Part shown: positions 1 through 6,192 of the stretch, piece by piece
Layout: the number at the start of each line of letters is the position of its first letter
How positions within the stretch are numbered: the stretch's first letter is position 1
Source: Anaerolineales bacterium
GTDB taxonomy: Bacteria; Chloroflexota; Anaerolineae; Anaerolineales; UBA6663
DNA length: 6,423 nucleotides
NCBI GenBank assembly: GCA_016789245.1
Contig: JAEURM010000112.1
Location: forward strand, 1 to 6,423
Direction: 5' to 3'
The notes under the pieces: generated by a model
Seen by the model: only the letters and a program-made list of their open reading frames with translations
Told to the model about the DNA's origin: nothing
Databases searched by the model: none
Program-made: the position numbers and the translations under genes

Positions 1-659
1 CGTTGGCGGAACAGCGTTTGCTGGCCCCGTTTGCGGGAACGGTGATGGCCGTCCATTCTGAGGTGGGCGAGGTGGCCGCGCCCGGCCAGCCGGTGCTGAC
101 GCTGGCCGATACCACGCACTGGCAAGTGGAGACGCTAGATTTGCAGGAAGAAGATGCTACGCAATTGCGGCTGGGCCAAATTATAAGCGTGCGTGTGCCC
201 GCGTTAGGCAATGCGGAGTTTGAGGGCACACTCAAGACGCTGGCCCTCAACGCCTCAAACTATCAAGGCTCCGTCACCTATGTGGCTACTATTGAACTGC
301 CGTCAGAGGCCAACGCCGTTGTGAGCTGGGGCATGACGGCCTTTATTGAAGCTAAGCCCGAAAAACCCGCCGCCGAGCCAAATGTGAGCGCCAGTTCCAC
401 CCGCCGCGCCGCACCCTCGGCCACGCCGCGCCCAACCAACATAGCCACGCGCACACGCACGCCCACCCTCATCGTGCCCACGGCCTTCAGCCTCACCGCC
501 ACGCCAGCGGCTTCTGGGTCAACCGTTCACACAGTAGCCGAGGGCGAAAATCTTTTTCGGATTGCTCTGCGTTACAACACCACCATCCGCGCCCTCATGC
601 AGGCCAACGGCCTCACCAGCACCATTGTATTTCGTGGGCAGAGGTTGGTGATACCGTAA
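1..659 (+). CDS. HlyD/MacA-type membrane-fusion (adaptor) protein with C-terminal LysM domain, 5'-partial
   Basis: This is the 3' part of an adaptor gene for a tripartite-type ABC exporter. The frame is open from the first bases. The TTG at 3 is not a convincing start, because the protein begins in the middle of a domain: residues 6-36 (LLAPFAGTV, then VGEVAAPGQPVLTLAD) are the second half of a lipoyl/barrel-sandwich domain, which in this family follows the coiled-coil hairpin. Residues 38-117 fit the beta-barrel, ending in a typical GMTAFIEAK strand. Residues 118-172 are a low-complexity Pro/Thr/Ala/Arg linker. Residues 174-218 are a LysM domain (HTVAEGENLFRIALRY, then IRALMQANGL, ending GQRLVIP), a peptidoglycan or chitin-type glycan binder. 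The MacA-type membrane-proximal domain seems to be replaced by linker plus LysM. The FtsX-type permease 84 bases downstream supports an exporter role. The N-terminal anchor, coiled coil and true start lie left of the window. Confidence is high for adaptor plus LysM; the substrate is unknown. Confidence 0.88.
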   Translation, partial: LAEQRLLAPFAGTVMAVHSEVGEVAAPGQPVLTLADTTHWQVETLDLQEEDATQLRLGQIISVRVPALGNAEFEGTLKTLALNASNYQGSVTYVATIELPSEANAVVSWGMTAFIEAKPEKPAAEPNVSASSTRRAAPSATPRPTNIATRTRTPTLIVPTAFSLTATPAASGSTVHTVAEGENLFRIALRYNTTIRALMQANGLTSTIVFRGQRLVIP

Positions 660-665
660 ATAGAA

Positions 666-733
666 AGAACTCGGAGGCGCGTGTTTTGCGGCCCAGATAA
701 TTTCCGCGCTCATCGCGCGCATCTCCGAGTTCT
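666..733. repeat. Long inverted repeat (hairpin) filling the adaptor-permease gap
   Basis: The arms at 666-676 (AGAACTCGGAG) and 723-733 (CTCCGAGTTCT) are perfectly complementary over 11 bp. After a G-T wobble and one mismatch, the stem can continue through 679-684 against 715-720 with two more G-U pairs. It starts 7 bases after the adaptor stop and ends 9 bases before the permease ATG. There is no T-run after the right arm, so a simple intrinsic terminator is unlikely. It could be a REP/MITE-like intergenic palindrome or an mRNA-processing or attenuation hairpin. I see no second copy in this window. Confidence 0.8.
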
Positions 734-742
734 ACACCTACA

Positions 743-3127
743 ATGAATGTTGGCCTCCGCAAAATTTGGCGCGATTTGTGGCACAGCCGCGCCCGCACTG
801 TGCTGGTGATTCTCAACATTGCGGTGGGGGTGGCCGCCGTTGGCCTCATCATCACCACCACCACCAAACTCAACACTGCCATTGAACGCTCGCAACGCGC
901 GGCGCAATCTGCCAGCATTGATTTGACTTTGGCGGGCGTGGTGGAGGATGAAACGGTGCGCGCACTCGCGCAGATGCCGGAGGTGGCGGGCGCAACTGGC
1001 ATTAGCCACATCATTCTGCGCTGGAAGCCCACGCTGGAGGCCGAGTGGCAACAGGCGGATGTGTACGCGCGTGATTTTGAAGCCCAAACTTTTGAACTGT
1101 TGCAATTGCAAACTGGCGCGTGGCCCACGGGCAATGCGGTGGCGGTGGAAGCCAGCCAACAAGCACCGTACGGCTTGCCCGCGCTGGGGGGCTCAATCTA
1201 TTTTGAAGTGAATGAGCGCGCCAAGCCGGTGCGGGTGGGTGGCCTTGTGCGGGATGCAGGCGCTCTGCCGCCGCCATTGGCTGAACGCGCCGCGTTCTAT
1301 GTTTCGCGCTCATTGTTGACGAAGCTAGGCGGGCCACCGGCGTACAACGAGCTAAAACTACAGATGACGGGCGAGTATGAGGCGGCCCGCGCCGAAAGTG
1401 TGGCCGAGCGCGTGGAAGACCGTTTAAAGAACATCGGCGTAACAGTGGCGGTGACGCAAACGCGTGACCCAATGCGCCACGCCTTTCACGATATTGTGGA
1501 TGGTGTGAGCGCCATTCTCACGCTTATGGCCGTGGCCTCGCTAGGCCTAAGCGCCGTGCTAGTCATCAACACCCTCAACGCCATCCTCAGCCAGCAAATT
1601 CAACAGATTGGCGTGATGAAGGCCATTGGCGGCGTGCCGAGCCAAATCACTCGGCTTTATTTATTTGGCGTGGCGGTGTATTCCGTGGTGAGTTTACTAA
1701 TGGCTTTACCGTTGGGGATGTGGGGCGGCAACGCTATGGCCGATTGGATTTTAGGTCTGCTCAACGTGCCGACTGGAGAATTTCAACTGGTGCCGTTGGC
1801 GTTGGCCGCGCAGTTGGTGGCGGGCGTGCTTATGCCGTTTGGGGCCGCGCTCTGGCCCATTGGGCGCGGCGCGGCCATTTCCGTGCGGGAGGCCATTTTT
1901 GCGCGCGGCTTGGATACCGCGAGCTATGGCCGCCGCTGGATTGACCGTTGGCTAGGGGCAATGAGCGGCCTGCCGCGCTCACTCGCCTTGGCTTTGCGCA
2001 ATACCTTTCGGCACACCAGCCGCGCCGCACTCACAGAACTCATCATGATTACGGCCGGCGCGTTGTTTAGCATCGTCCTCAGCACGCAAGGCTCATTTGA
2101 AAAATCACTGGCCGAAGTGTTTGATATTGTGGGCTCCGATGTGGCGGTGACGTTTGCGGAGTATCAGCGGGCCGAAAAAGTCATCACGCTGACGGATGAT
2201 TTTCCGAACATCAGCCATGCTGAGCTGTGGCTCCAAAGCGCGGTGGCCGTACACCCGCCGGACGAAACGCACGCGCAAACGATTCTAATTAGCGCCTATC
2301 CCCTCACTACGCAATTTGCGCGGCCCCTCATCACCGCTGGGCAGGATTTGCAAGTGGGTGCGCGGGAGTTATTACTCAATGAAGCCTTTGCTCAGCAAAA
2401 CGGCTTGGCGGTGGGTGATTGGCTAATTTTAGATTTAGGGCCAGAGCGCGAAAATGCGTGGCAAATTGTGGGCCTGATGTTTGATGCTGGGCCGATTGGC
2501 TATGGAACCAAAACGGCGTATCTACTTTCAGAAACGTTAGCCGCCGAGTTAGGCCGCCCGGGCTGGGGCCAAGTTTTGCACGTGCGCGTAAACGGTGCCA
2601 CCATGGCTGAGCATGAAGCGCTGGAGCACGCCCTGCGCGATTACTTCAACGGGCGGGGGATGACGGTGGCCCTGACTGAAGTATTTATCCGCATTGAACG
2701 GGAGGCCGCCGCCAGCTTTGGCATTATTACCACGTTGCTGTTAGTGATGACGGCCCTGATTGCCGCAGTGGGCGGCATTGCGCTGAGCGGCTTGCTCTCC
2801 ATCAACGTGTTAGAGCGCCGCCGCGAAATTGGCGTGATGCGGGCCGTCGGTGCTTCATCCTTTGATATTGGCTTGATTTTTATTGGGGAGGGAATGTTAT
2901 TGGCGCTGGTCAGTTGGGCGCTCGGTACGCTCATCAATCTGTTGGCCGCACCCGCCTTCACTGCCATGTTATTTGTGGTGGTAGATTTTCCCGGTCGCTA
3001 TTACTACTCGCCTGAAGCGCCCGGGCTGTGGTTGGCGCTCGTCCTCACGTTGGCCTTGTTCGCCAGTTGGCTCCCCGCTCGCCGCGCCACCCAAGTCAGC
3101 ATCCGCGAAAGTTTGGCGTATGATTGA
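743..3127 (+). CDS. ABC exporter permease, MacB/FtsX type with two FtsX units
   Basis: This is a 794-residue integral membrane subunit of a type VII (MacB/LolCE-like) ABC system, which uses ATP hydrolysis on the cytoplasmic side to move or release substrates outside the membrane. Unit 1 has TM1 at about residues 19-40, an extracytoplasmic MacB-PCD-like domain at about 44-250, and a three-helix FtsX region at about 255-378. Unit 2 repeats this plan: TM at about 428-447, extracytoplasmic domain at about 450-655, and FtsX helices at about 659-780. The duplicated coupling motifs are clear: IGVMKAIGG (289-297) and IGVMRAVGA (696-704). So are the duplicated ends: WPIGRGAAISVREAI (371-385) and LPARRATQVSIRESL (777-791). 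One chain thus resembles a MacB homodimer core. No ATPase domain is present. The ATG at 743 is chosen because an in-frame TAA lies upstream at 698 and no other start intervenes; no Shine-Dalgarno sequence is visible. The adaptor precedes it and a GNAT gene follows after 3 bases. The substrate is unknown. Confidence 0.92.
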   Translation: MNVGLRKIWRDLWHSRARTVLVILNIAVGVAAVGLIITTTTKLNTAIERSQRAAQSASIDLTLAGVVEDETVRALAQMPEVAGATGISHIILRWKPTLEAEWQQADVYARDFEAQTFELLQLQTGAWPTGNAVAVEASQQAPYGLPALGGSIYFEVNERAKPVRVGGLVRDAGALPPPLAERAAFYVSRSLLTKLGGPPAYNELKLQMTGEYEAARAESVAERVEDRLKNIGVTVAVTQTRDPMRHAFHDIVDGVSAILTLMAVASLGLSAVLVINTLNAILSQQIQQIGVMKAIGGVPSQITRLYLFGVAVYSVVSLLMALPLGMWGGNAMADWILGLLNVPTGEFQLVPLALAAQLVAGVLMPFGAALWPIGRGAAISVREAIFARGLDTASYGRRWIDRWLGAMSGLPRSLALALRNTFRHTSRAALTELIMITAGALFSIVLSTQGSFEKSLAEVFDIVGSDVAVTFAEYQRAEKVITLTDDFPNISHAELWLQSAVAVHPPDETHAQTILISAYPLTTQFARPLITAGQDLQVGARELLLNEAFAQQNGLAVGDWLILDLGPERENAWQIVGLMFDAGPIGYGTKTAYLLSETLAAELGRPGWGQVLHVRVNGATMAEHEALEHALRDYFNGRGMTVALTEVFIRIEREAAASFGIITTLLLVMTALIAAVGGIALSGLLSINVLERRREIGVMRAVGASSFDIGLIFIGEGMLLALVSWALGTLINLLAAPAFTAMLFVVVDFPGRYYYSPEAPGLWLALVLTLALFASWLPARRATQVSIRESLAYD

Positions 3128-3130
3128 GGG

Positions 3131-3625
3131 ATGAAGCTTCATCCGTTTAGCATTCGCCCAGCCCGCCCCGCAGATGCCGAAGCCCTTATCCATATCCATT
3201 TCGCCGCCGTTCACAACATTCCCATAGAGTTTTACCCGCCCACACTGTTGGAAGCTTGGTCACCCACGCCCAGCGCCAGCCGCTATGAGTGGATGCACGG
3301 CATGATTAACTCATCGGCCAACACCGTGCTGGTGGCTGAGATTGAGCAAACCATCGGCGGCTTTGCCATTTATGCGCCGGAAACGGGCTTCATCCGGGCA
3401 CTGTACATTGCACCCAACTTTGCTGAGCGCGGCGTGGGCAAGGCTTTGCTGGCTTTCATTGAAAAGCAACTTCTGCAAGCTGGCGTTCACACTGCTACGC
3501 TCAACGCTTCCCACAACGCCGTGGAGTTTTACCGCCGCGCTGGCTTCATCTCCCTAAAAGCCACCACGCAAACCCTCAGCAACGGCATGGAGATGGAATG
3601 TGTGGAAATGCAAAAACTACTTTAA
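3131..3625 (+). CDS. GNAT-family N-acetyltransferase
   Basis: This is a 164-residue single-domain protein of the Gcn5-related N-acetyltransferase fold, which transfers an acetyl group from acetyl-CoA to an amine; it is expected in the cytoplasm. The N-terminus FSIRPARPADAEALIHIH (6-23) is the usual first strand and helix. Residues 89-110 give the acetyl-CoA-binding strand and pyrophosphate loop (LYIAPNFAERGVGKALL, with Arg100-Gly-Val-Gly-Lys104). The first Gln/Arg of the classical Q/R-x-x-G-x-G/A motif is Ala98 here. LNASHNAVEFYRRAGF (124-139) is the typical late motif. Length is normal for the family. The ATG lies 3 bases after the permease stop (TGAGGGATG) and the only purine-rich stretch abuts it, so re-initiation by ribosomes finishing the permease is likely. 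Co-transcription with the exporter could mean substrate modification or self-protection, but small GNAT genes often sit beside unrelated genes, so the substrate cannot be named. Confidence 0.9.
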   Translation: MKLHPFSIRPARPADAEALIHIHFAAVHNIPIEFYPPTLLEAWSPTPSASRYEWMHGMINSSANTVLVAEIEQTIGGFAIYAPETGFIRALYIAPNFAERGVGKALLAFIEKQLLQAGVHTATLNASHNAVEFYRRAGFISLKATTQTLSNGMEMECVEMQKLL

Positions 3626-3649
3626 AGTGGCTAACAACTTGCCGTAAGA

Positions 3650-5893
3650 TTAACGCTCAACAATCGGTAGATAGACTCTAAAATCCACCAACCCGTAGCG
3701 AGCAATAAAGTTGGCTTCCTTAATACCCGCCGCTCGCCAAAATACACCACCCACATACAAATAGCCTTCGTTGATGACAAGCTCAAGGACTCTGTGGTTG
3801 AGCGGCACATCGCCTAACGCTTGCCACGCATTGCCATCCCACCGTGCTATGTAATCAGCGTTGGGGTTTCCACCGGCATTAGTGAAATCACCACCCACAT
3901 ACACATCATCGCCCATAACGGCAATAGCGTTTACCCAGCCATTGAGCGGCGTTGCGCCAAGTGAATGCCATGCCGCACCATCCCAATGGGCAATAAAATC
4001 CGCTTTCGGGTTACCCGCCACATCTGTAAAACCGCCGCCCATATAAATGCTGTTGCCGCCAATGGCAATGGCGCTAACGTTCTTGTTCAGCGCGGGCGCA
4101 CCTAAAGCGTGCCAAACCGAACCATCCCAGTATGCGATGCCATCCGCGTTTGGGTTTCCACCAGCATCTTGAAAGAAGCCTCCGGCGTACACCTGCGTGC
4201 CACTCAAAACAATGGCTTGAGCGGCACTATTCAGACCAGTGCCTAACGCTTGCCAAGCTGTTCCATCCCAATGGGCAATGCCATCGGCGTTCGGGTTTCC
4301 GCCCGCATCCGTAAACCAGCCACCCACATACACTGTGTTTCCGTTGGCAGTAAGGGCCGTCACCGGGCTATTTAAATCTGTGGGGCCTACGCGATGCCAC
4401 GCCGCACCATCCCAACGGGCAAGGTAACGAAACGGCCAATCATCACTGGGCGGCACAGGTGATTCAAAACCGCCGCCCATATATAAGTCATTGGGCGTGG
4501 CCGCCATTGCATCTACCGCTCCGAAATCAACCAGAGAATCCCAAAACCACGGTTTCGGTAGAGGTTGCCACACAGCCTGATGCCAGTGCGCGAGGTAAGC
4601 GTGGCAATAATCCTCATAGTAGCCGCCCACAAACAAGTCACTGCCACGCGGGGCAATGGCTTGAACAGGGCATGGCAACTGCCCAATGCCCATGGCGTGC
4701 CACGCCGCGCCATCCCAGCGGGCCATGCGGCTGGCGCTTCCTACACTGCCCGCATGGGTGAACCCGCCGCCCACATACACATCACTCCCGTTCACTGCAA
4801 CGGCGTTCACCACATCGTTCAGAGGTGTAGAGCCAACCGCTTGCCACGCCGTACCATCCCACCGGGCCAATTTATCGGCGTTAGCGTTTCCACCGGCATC
4901 CGTAAAATCGCCACCCGCATAAATTTCACTGCCGCTGGTGGCTAAAGCTACCACCCAACTGTTTAGCGCCGTTGGGCCTAAAGCCTGCCACGCCGCGCCA
5001 TCCCATCGCGCCACGTAATCGGCGTTGGCTTGCCCATCGGCATCTGTAAAAGTGCCACCCGCGTACACTGAGCCGCCGCTCACCGCTAAAGCCTTAACGC
5101 TGTTGTTCAAGCCACTGCCCAACGCTTGCCACGCCGCACCATCCCAACGCGCAATTTTGTCCGCGTTGGCATTTCCGCCCGCGTTGGTAAACCAGCCGCC
5201 TGCGTACACATTGTTGCCGCTCACGGCCAAAGCACGCACGTTACTGTTGAGGCCGGCACCCAGCGCGTGCCACGCCGCGCCATCCCAGCGGGCCACGTAA
5301 TCGGCATTGGGCACATCACCGGCATTAGTAAAATCACCGCCCACATACACGCTGTTCCCGCTCACCGCCAAGGCGTAAACGGGCTGATTCAGATTTCCAA
5401 TTCCCAATGCGTGCCACTCTGTACCATCCCACCGCGCCACGTAATCGGCATAATTTTCGCCACCCGCGCCCGTAAAAGCACCGCCCACATACACATTGGT
5501 ACCGCTGATGGCGATGGCGTAAACCGGCCCATTCAGAGTGGCTGATTCATAGTTAGGATGAATCCCTACTGAATGCCACGCCGCACCATCCCAACGGGCT
5601 AAGTAATCGGCATATTCTTCCCCACCGGCATTGGTAAAATCACCTCCCGCGTACACTTCACTTCCGCTGATGCCAATGGCCCGCACGGCTTGGAGGATGG
5701 ATGCGGCTTCTACAGCGCTCCAGCCAGCAGTAGCCGCTGGCGGTGTTTCTGGTTGCCTGAGCGGCGCGGCTTGCAAAGACGCCGGAGCGGTTTGTAGCGT
5801 TGCCAGCGTCAAGCACAAAGTTAAACACCAACGCCCAGAGCGTGAAGCGGGGGATGAAAAGAAACCATTGGTTGAGAGTTTGAGGAGTAACAT
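3650..5893 (-). CDS. Secreted 14-repeat beta-propeller-like protein
   Basis: This is a 747-residue protein that I place outside the cell. Residues 1-43 look like a Sec signal peptide with a long n-region (about 21 residues, Arg19/Arg21), a hydrophobic core at 22-37 and a possible cleavage after Gln-Ala-Ala43. Fourteen repeats follow, starting near residues 70, 124, 172, 219, 266, 314, 362, 410, 460, 511, 558, 606, 654 and 702. The consensus is V-ALAVSG-VYVGG-FTNAGG-NADYVARWDGAAWHALG. Repeat 8 is strongly degenerate, repeat 9 has a different loop, and repeat 14 lacks the WDG-W end. Similar Gly-Gly/WDG repeats are known in Rax2-like and other extracellular propeller proteins; 2 x 7 blades is my inference. 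The mature chain has only two cysteines, Cys408 and Cys430. The C-terminus DFRVYLPIVER may be a surface-sorting tail. The start is fixed by AGGAG 7 bases upstream. No enzymatic motif is visible; a binding or adhesion role is possible but unproven. Confidence 0.88.
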   Translation of the reverse strand: MLLLKLSTNGFFSSPASRSGRWCLTLCLTLATLQTAPASLQAAPLRQPETPPAATAGWSAVEAASILQAVRAIGISGSEVYAGGDFTNAGGEEYADYLARWDGAAWHSVGIHPNYESATLNGPVYAIAISGTNVYVGGAFTGAGGENYADYVARWDGTEWHALGIGNLNQPVYALAVSGNSVYVGGDFTNAGDVPNADYVARWDGAAWHALGAGLNSNVRALAVSGNNVYAGGWFTNAGGNANADKIARWDGAAWQALGSGLNNSVKALAVSGGSVYAGGTFTDADGQANADYVARWDGAAWQALGPTALNSWVVALATSGSEIYAGGDFTDAGGNANADKLARWDGTAWQAVGSTPLNDVVNAVAVNGSDVYVGGGFTHAGSVGSASRMARWDGAAWHAMGIGQLPCPVQAIAPRGSDLFVGGYYEDYCHAYLAHWHQAVWQPLPKPWFWDSLVDFGAVDAMAATPNDLYMGGGFESPVPPSDDWPFRYLARWDGAAWHRVGPTDLNSPVTALTANGNTVYVGGWFTDAGGNPNADGIAHWDGTAWQALGTGLNSAAQAIVLSGTQVYAGGFFQDAGGNPNADGIAYWDGSVWHALGAPALNKNVSAIAIGGNSIYMGGGFTDVAGNPKADFIAHWDGAAWHSLGATPLNGWVNAIAVMGDDVYVGGDFTNAGGNPNADYIARWDGNAWQALGDVPLNHRVLELVINEGYLYVGGVFWRAAGIKEANFIARYGLVDFRVYLPIVER
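3690..5686 (-). repeat. Tandem array of 14 degenerate ~144-bp coding repeats
   Basis: The central part of the secreted protein gene is a tandem array with a period of 141-153 bases (47-51 codons), except for the first unit (54 codons). DNA conservation is visible without translation: variants of GCCACGCCGCACCATCCCA recur about every 144 bases on the + strand (for example near 4396, 4699, 4987, 5131, 5266 and 5577). Units 4 and 6 share GGNANADK and units 10 and 11 share GGNPNADGIA, which points to local duplication or gene conversion. The array is all in frame with no stop codons. Confidence 0.9.
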
Positions 5894-5900
5894 AGATTTT

Positions 5901-5905
5901 CTCCT
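5901..5905 (-). promoter_or_regulatory. Ribosome binding site of the secreted repeat protein
   Basis: On the - strand this reads AGGAG followed by a 7-base spacer (AAAATCT) and the ATG at 5893-5891. It is a strong Shine-Dalgarno match at ideal distance and decides this start. It also supports the unusually long signal-peptide n-region as real. Confidence 0.85.
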
Positions 5906-5911
5906 GCAAAG

Positions 5912-5941
5912 TTGAGAACAGGAAAAACCATCTGATATAGC
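5912..5941 (+). promoter_or_regulatory. Candidate + strand promoter overlapping the divergent one
   Basis: TTGAGA at 5912-5917 (5 of 6 matches to the -35 consensus) is followed by an 18-base spacer and an extended -10, TGA followed by TATAGC (5933-5941; hexamer 4 of 6). The -10 overlaps that of the - strand promoter because TGATATAGCA is nearly its own reverse complement. Transcription from here would give the Tat-targeted gene at 6204 a leader of about 255 bases. I found no better promoter closer to that gene. Confidence 0.3.
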
Positions 5942-5964
5942 AACACACTCAGGCTATGAGTCAA
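5934..5964 (-). promoter_or_regulatory. Candidate promoter for the secreted repeat protein
   Basis: On the - strand there is a -35-like TTGACT (5964-5959; 5 of 6 matches to TTGACA), a 19-base spacer, and an extended -10, TGC followed by TATATC (5942-5934; hexamer 4 of 6). A transcript would start near 5927, giving a leader of about 34 bases with the AGGAG site inside it. The spacer is longer than the optimal 17, which the extended -10 could offset. A small inverted repeat, ACTCA/TGAGT (5947-5951 and 5957-5961), lies in the spacer and could be an operator. All of this comes from consensus matching only. Confidence 0.45.
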
Positions 5965-6013
5965 CAAATCTGTTCAAGTTGCCCAACTAGCTAAAGAATT
6001 GCCGAGCGTTTTA

Positions 6014-6045
6014 AGTGGAGGCAGTGCTGCTAGAGTGCCCCCACT
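6014..6045. repeat. Imperfect hairpin in the intergenic region
   Basis: The arms AGTGGAGGCA (6014-6023) and TGCCCCCACT (6036-6045) pair over 10 bp with one A-C mismatch around a 12-base loop. No T-run follows in either direction, so it is not an obvious intrinsic terminator. It would lie in the leader of a + strand transcript starting near 5948, or upstream of the - strand promoter as a possible protein-binding site. Confidence 0.5.
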
Positions 6046-6192
6046 ACTTCTGAGTTTAAGCCTGAAAATCGGGAAATCAAGCTTGAGCCGGTACTAGGTC
6101 ACCCCACACCGCCCCCCTAGCGCCCCCTCCGCGCCAAGCCGCTCATCCGCCAACCGCATAGAGTCAGCCTCAGGAACGTAGTTTTCCGTTTT

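Noticed and set aside
3..5. TTG at position 3 as the start of the adaptor gene
   Set aside because: Translation from here begins inside a lipoyl domain with no signal or membrane anchor, so the gene must continue left of the window.
519..722. 67-codon - strand ORF crossing the adaptor end and the inverted repeat
   Set aside because: It overlaps the adaptor gene, has no recognisable domain and no ribosome site, and part of it is just the hairpin sequence.
613..1472. Several 150-173-codon - strand ORFs antisense to the permease
   Set aside because: They are Arg/Ala/Pro-rich shadow frames opposite a well-supported membrane protein and show no domain signal.
3626..3649. A shared terminator in the 24-base gap between the convergent genes
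   Set aside because: The only pairing is a 4-bp AAGT/ACTT match with no GC-rich stem or T-run, so no terminator is called.
4565..5545. + strand ORFs with recurring ACHAAPSQRA-like peptides
   Set aside because: They are mirror images of the coding repeats on the opposite strand; their periodicity is inherited from the real gene.
3690..5686. CRISPR-like or non-coding tandem repeats
   Set aside because: The period of about 144 bases is in frame throughout, and the variation follows a protein consensus rather than constant repeats with unique spacers.
5800..5893. Lipoprotein signal at Cys27 of the secreted repeat protein
   Set aside because: The context LTLC lacks a small residue at -1, and the hydrophobic core continues past it; ordinary Sec cleavage near Ala43 fits better.
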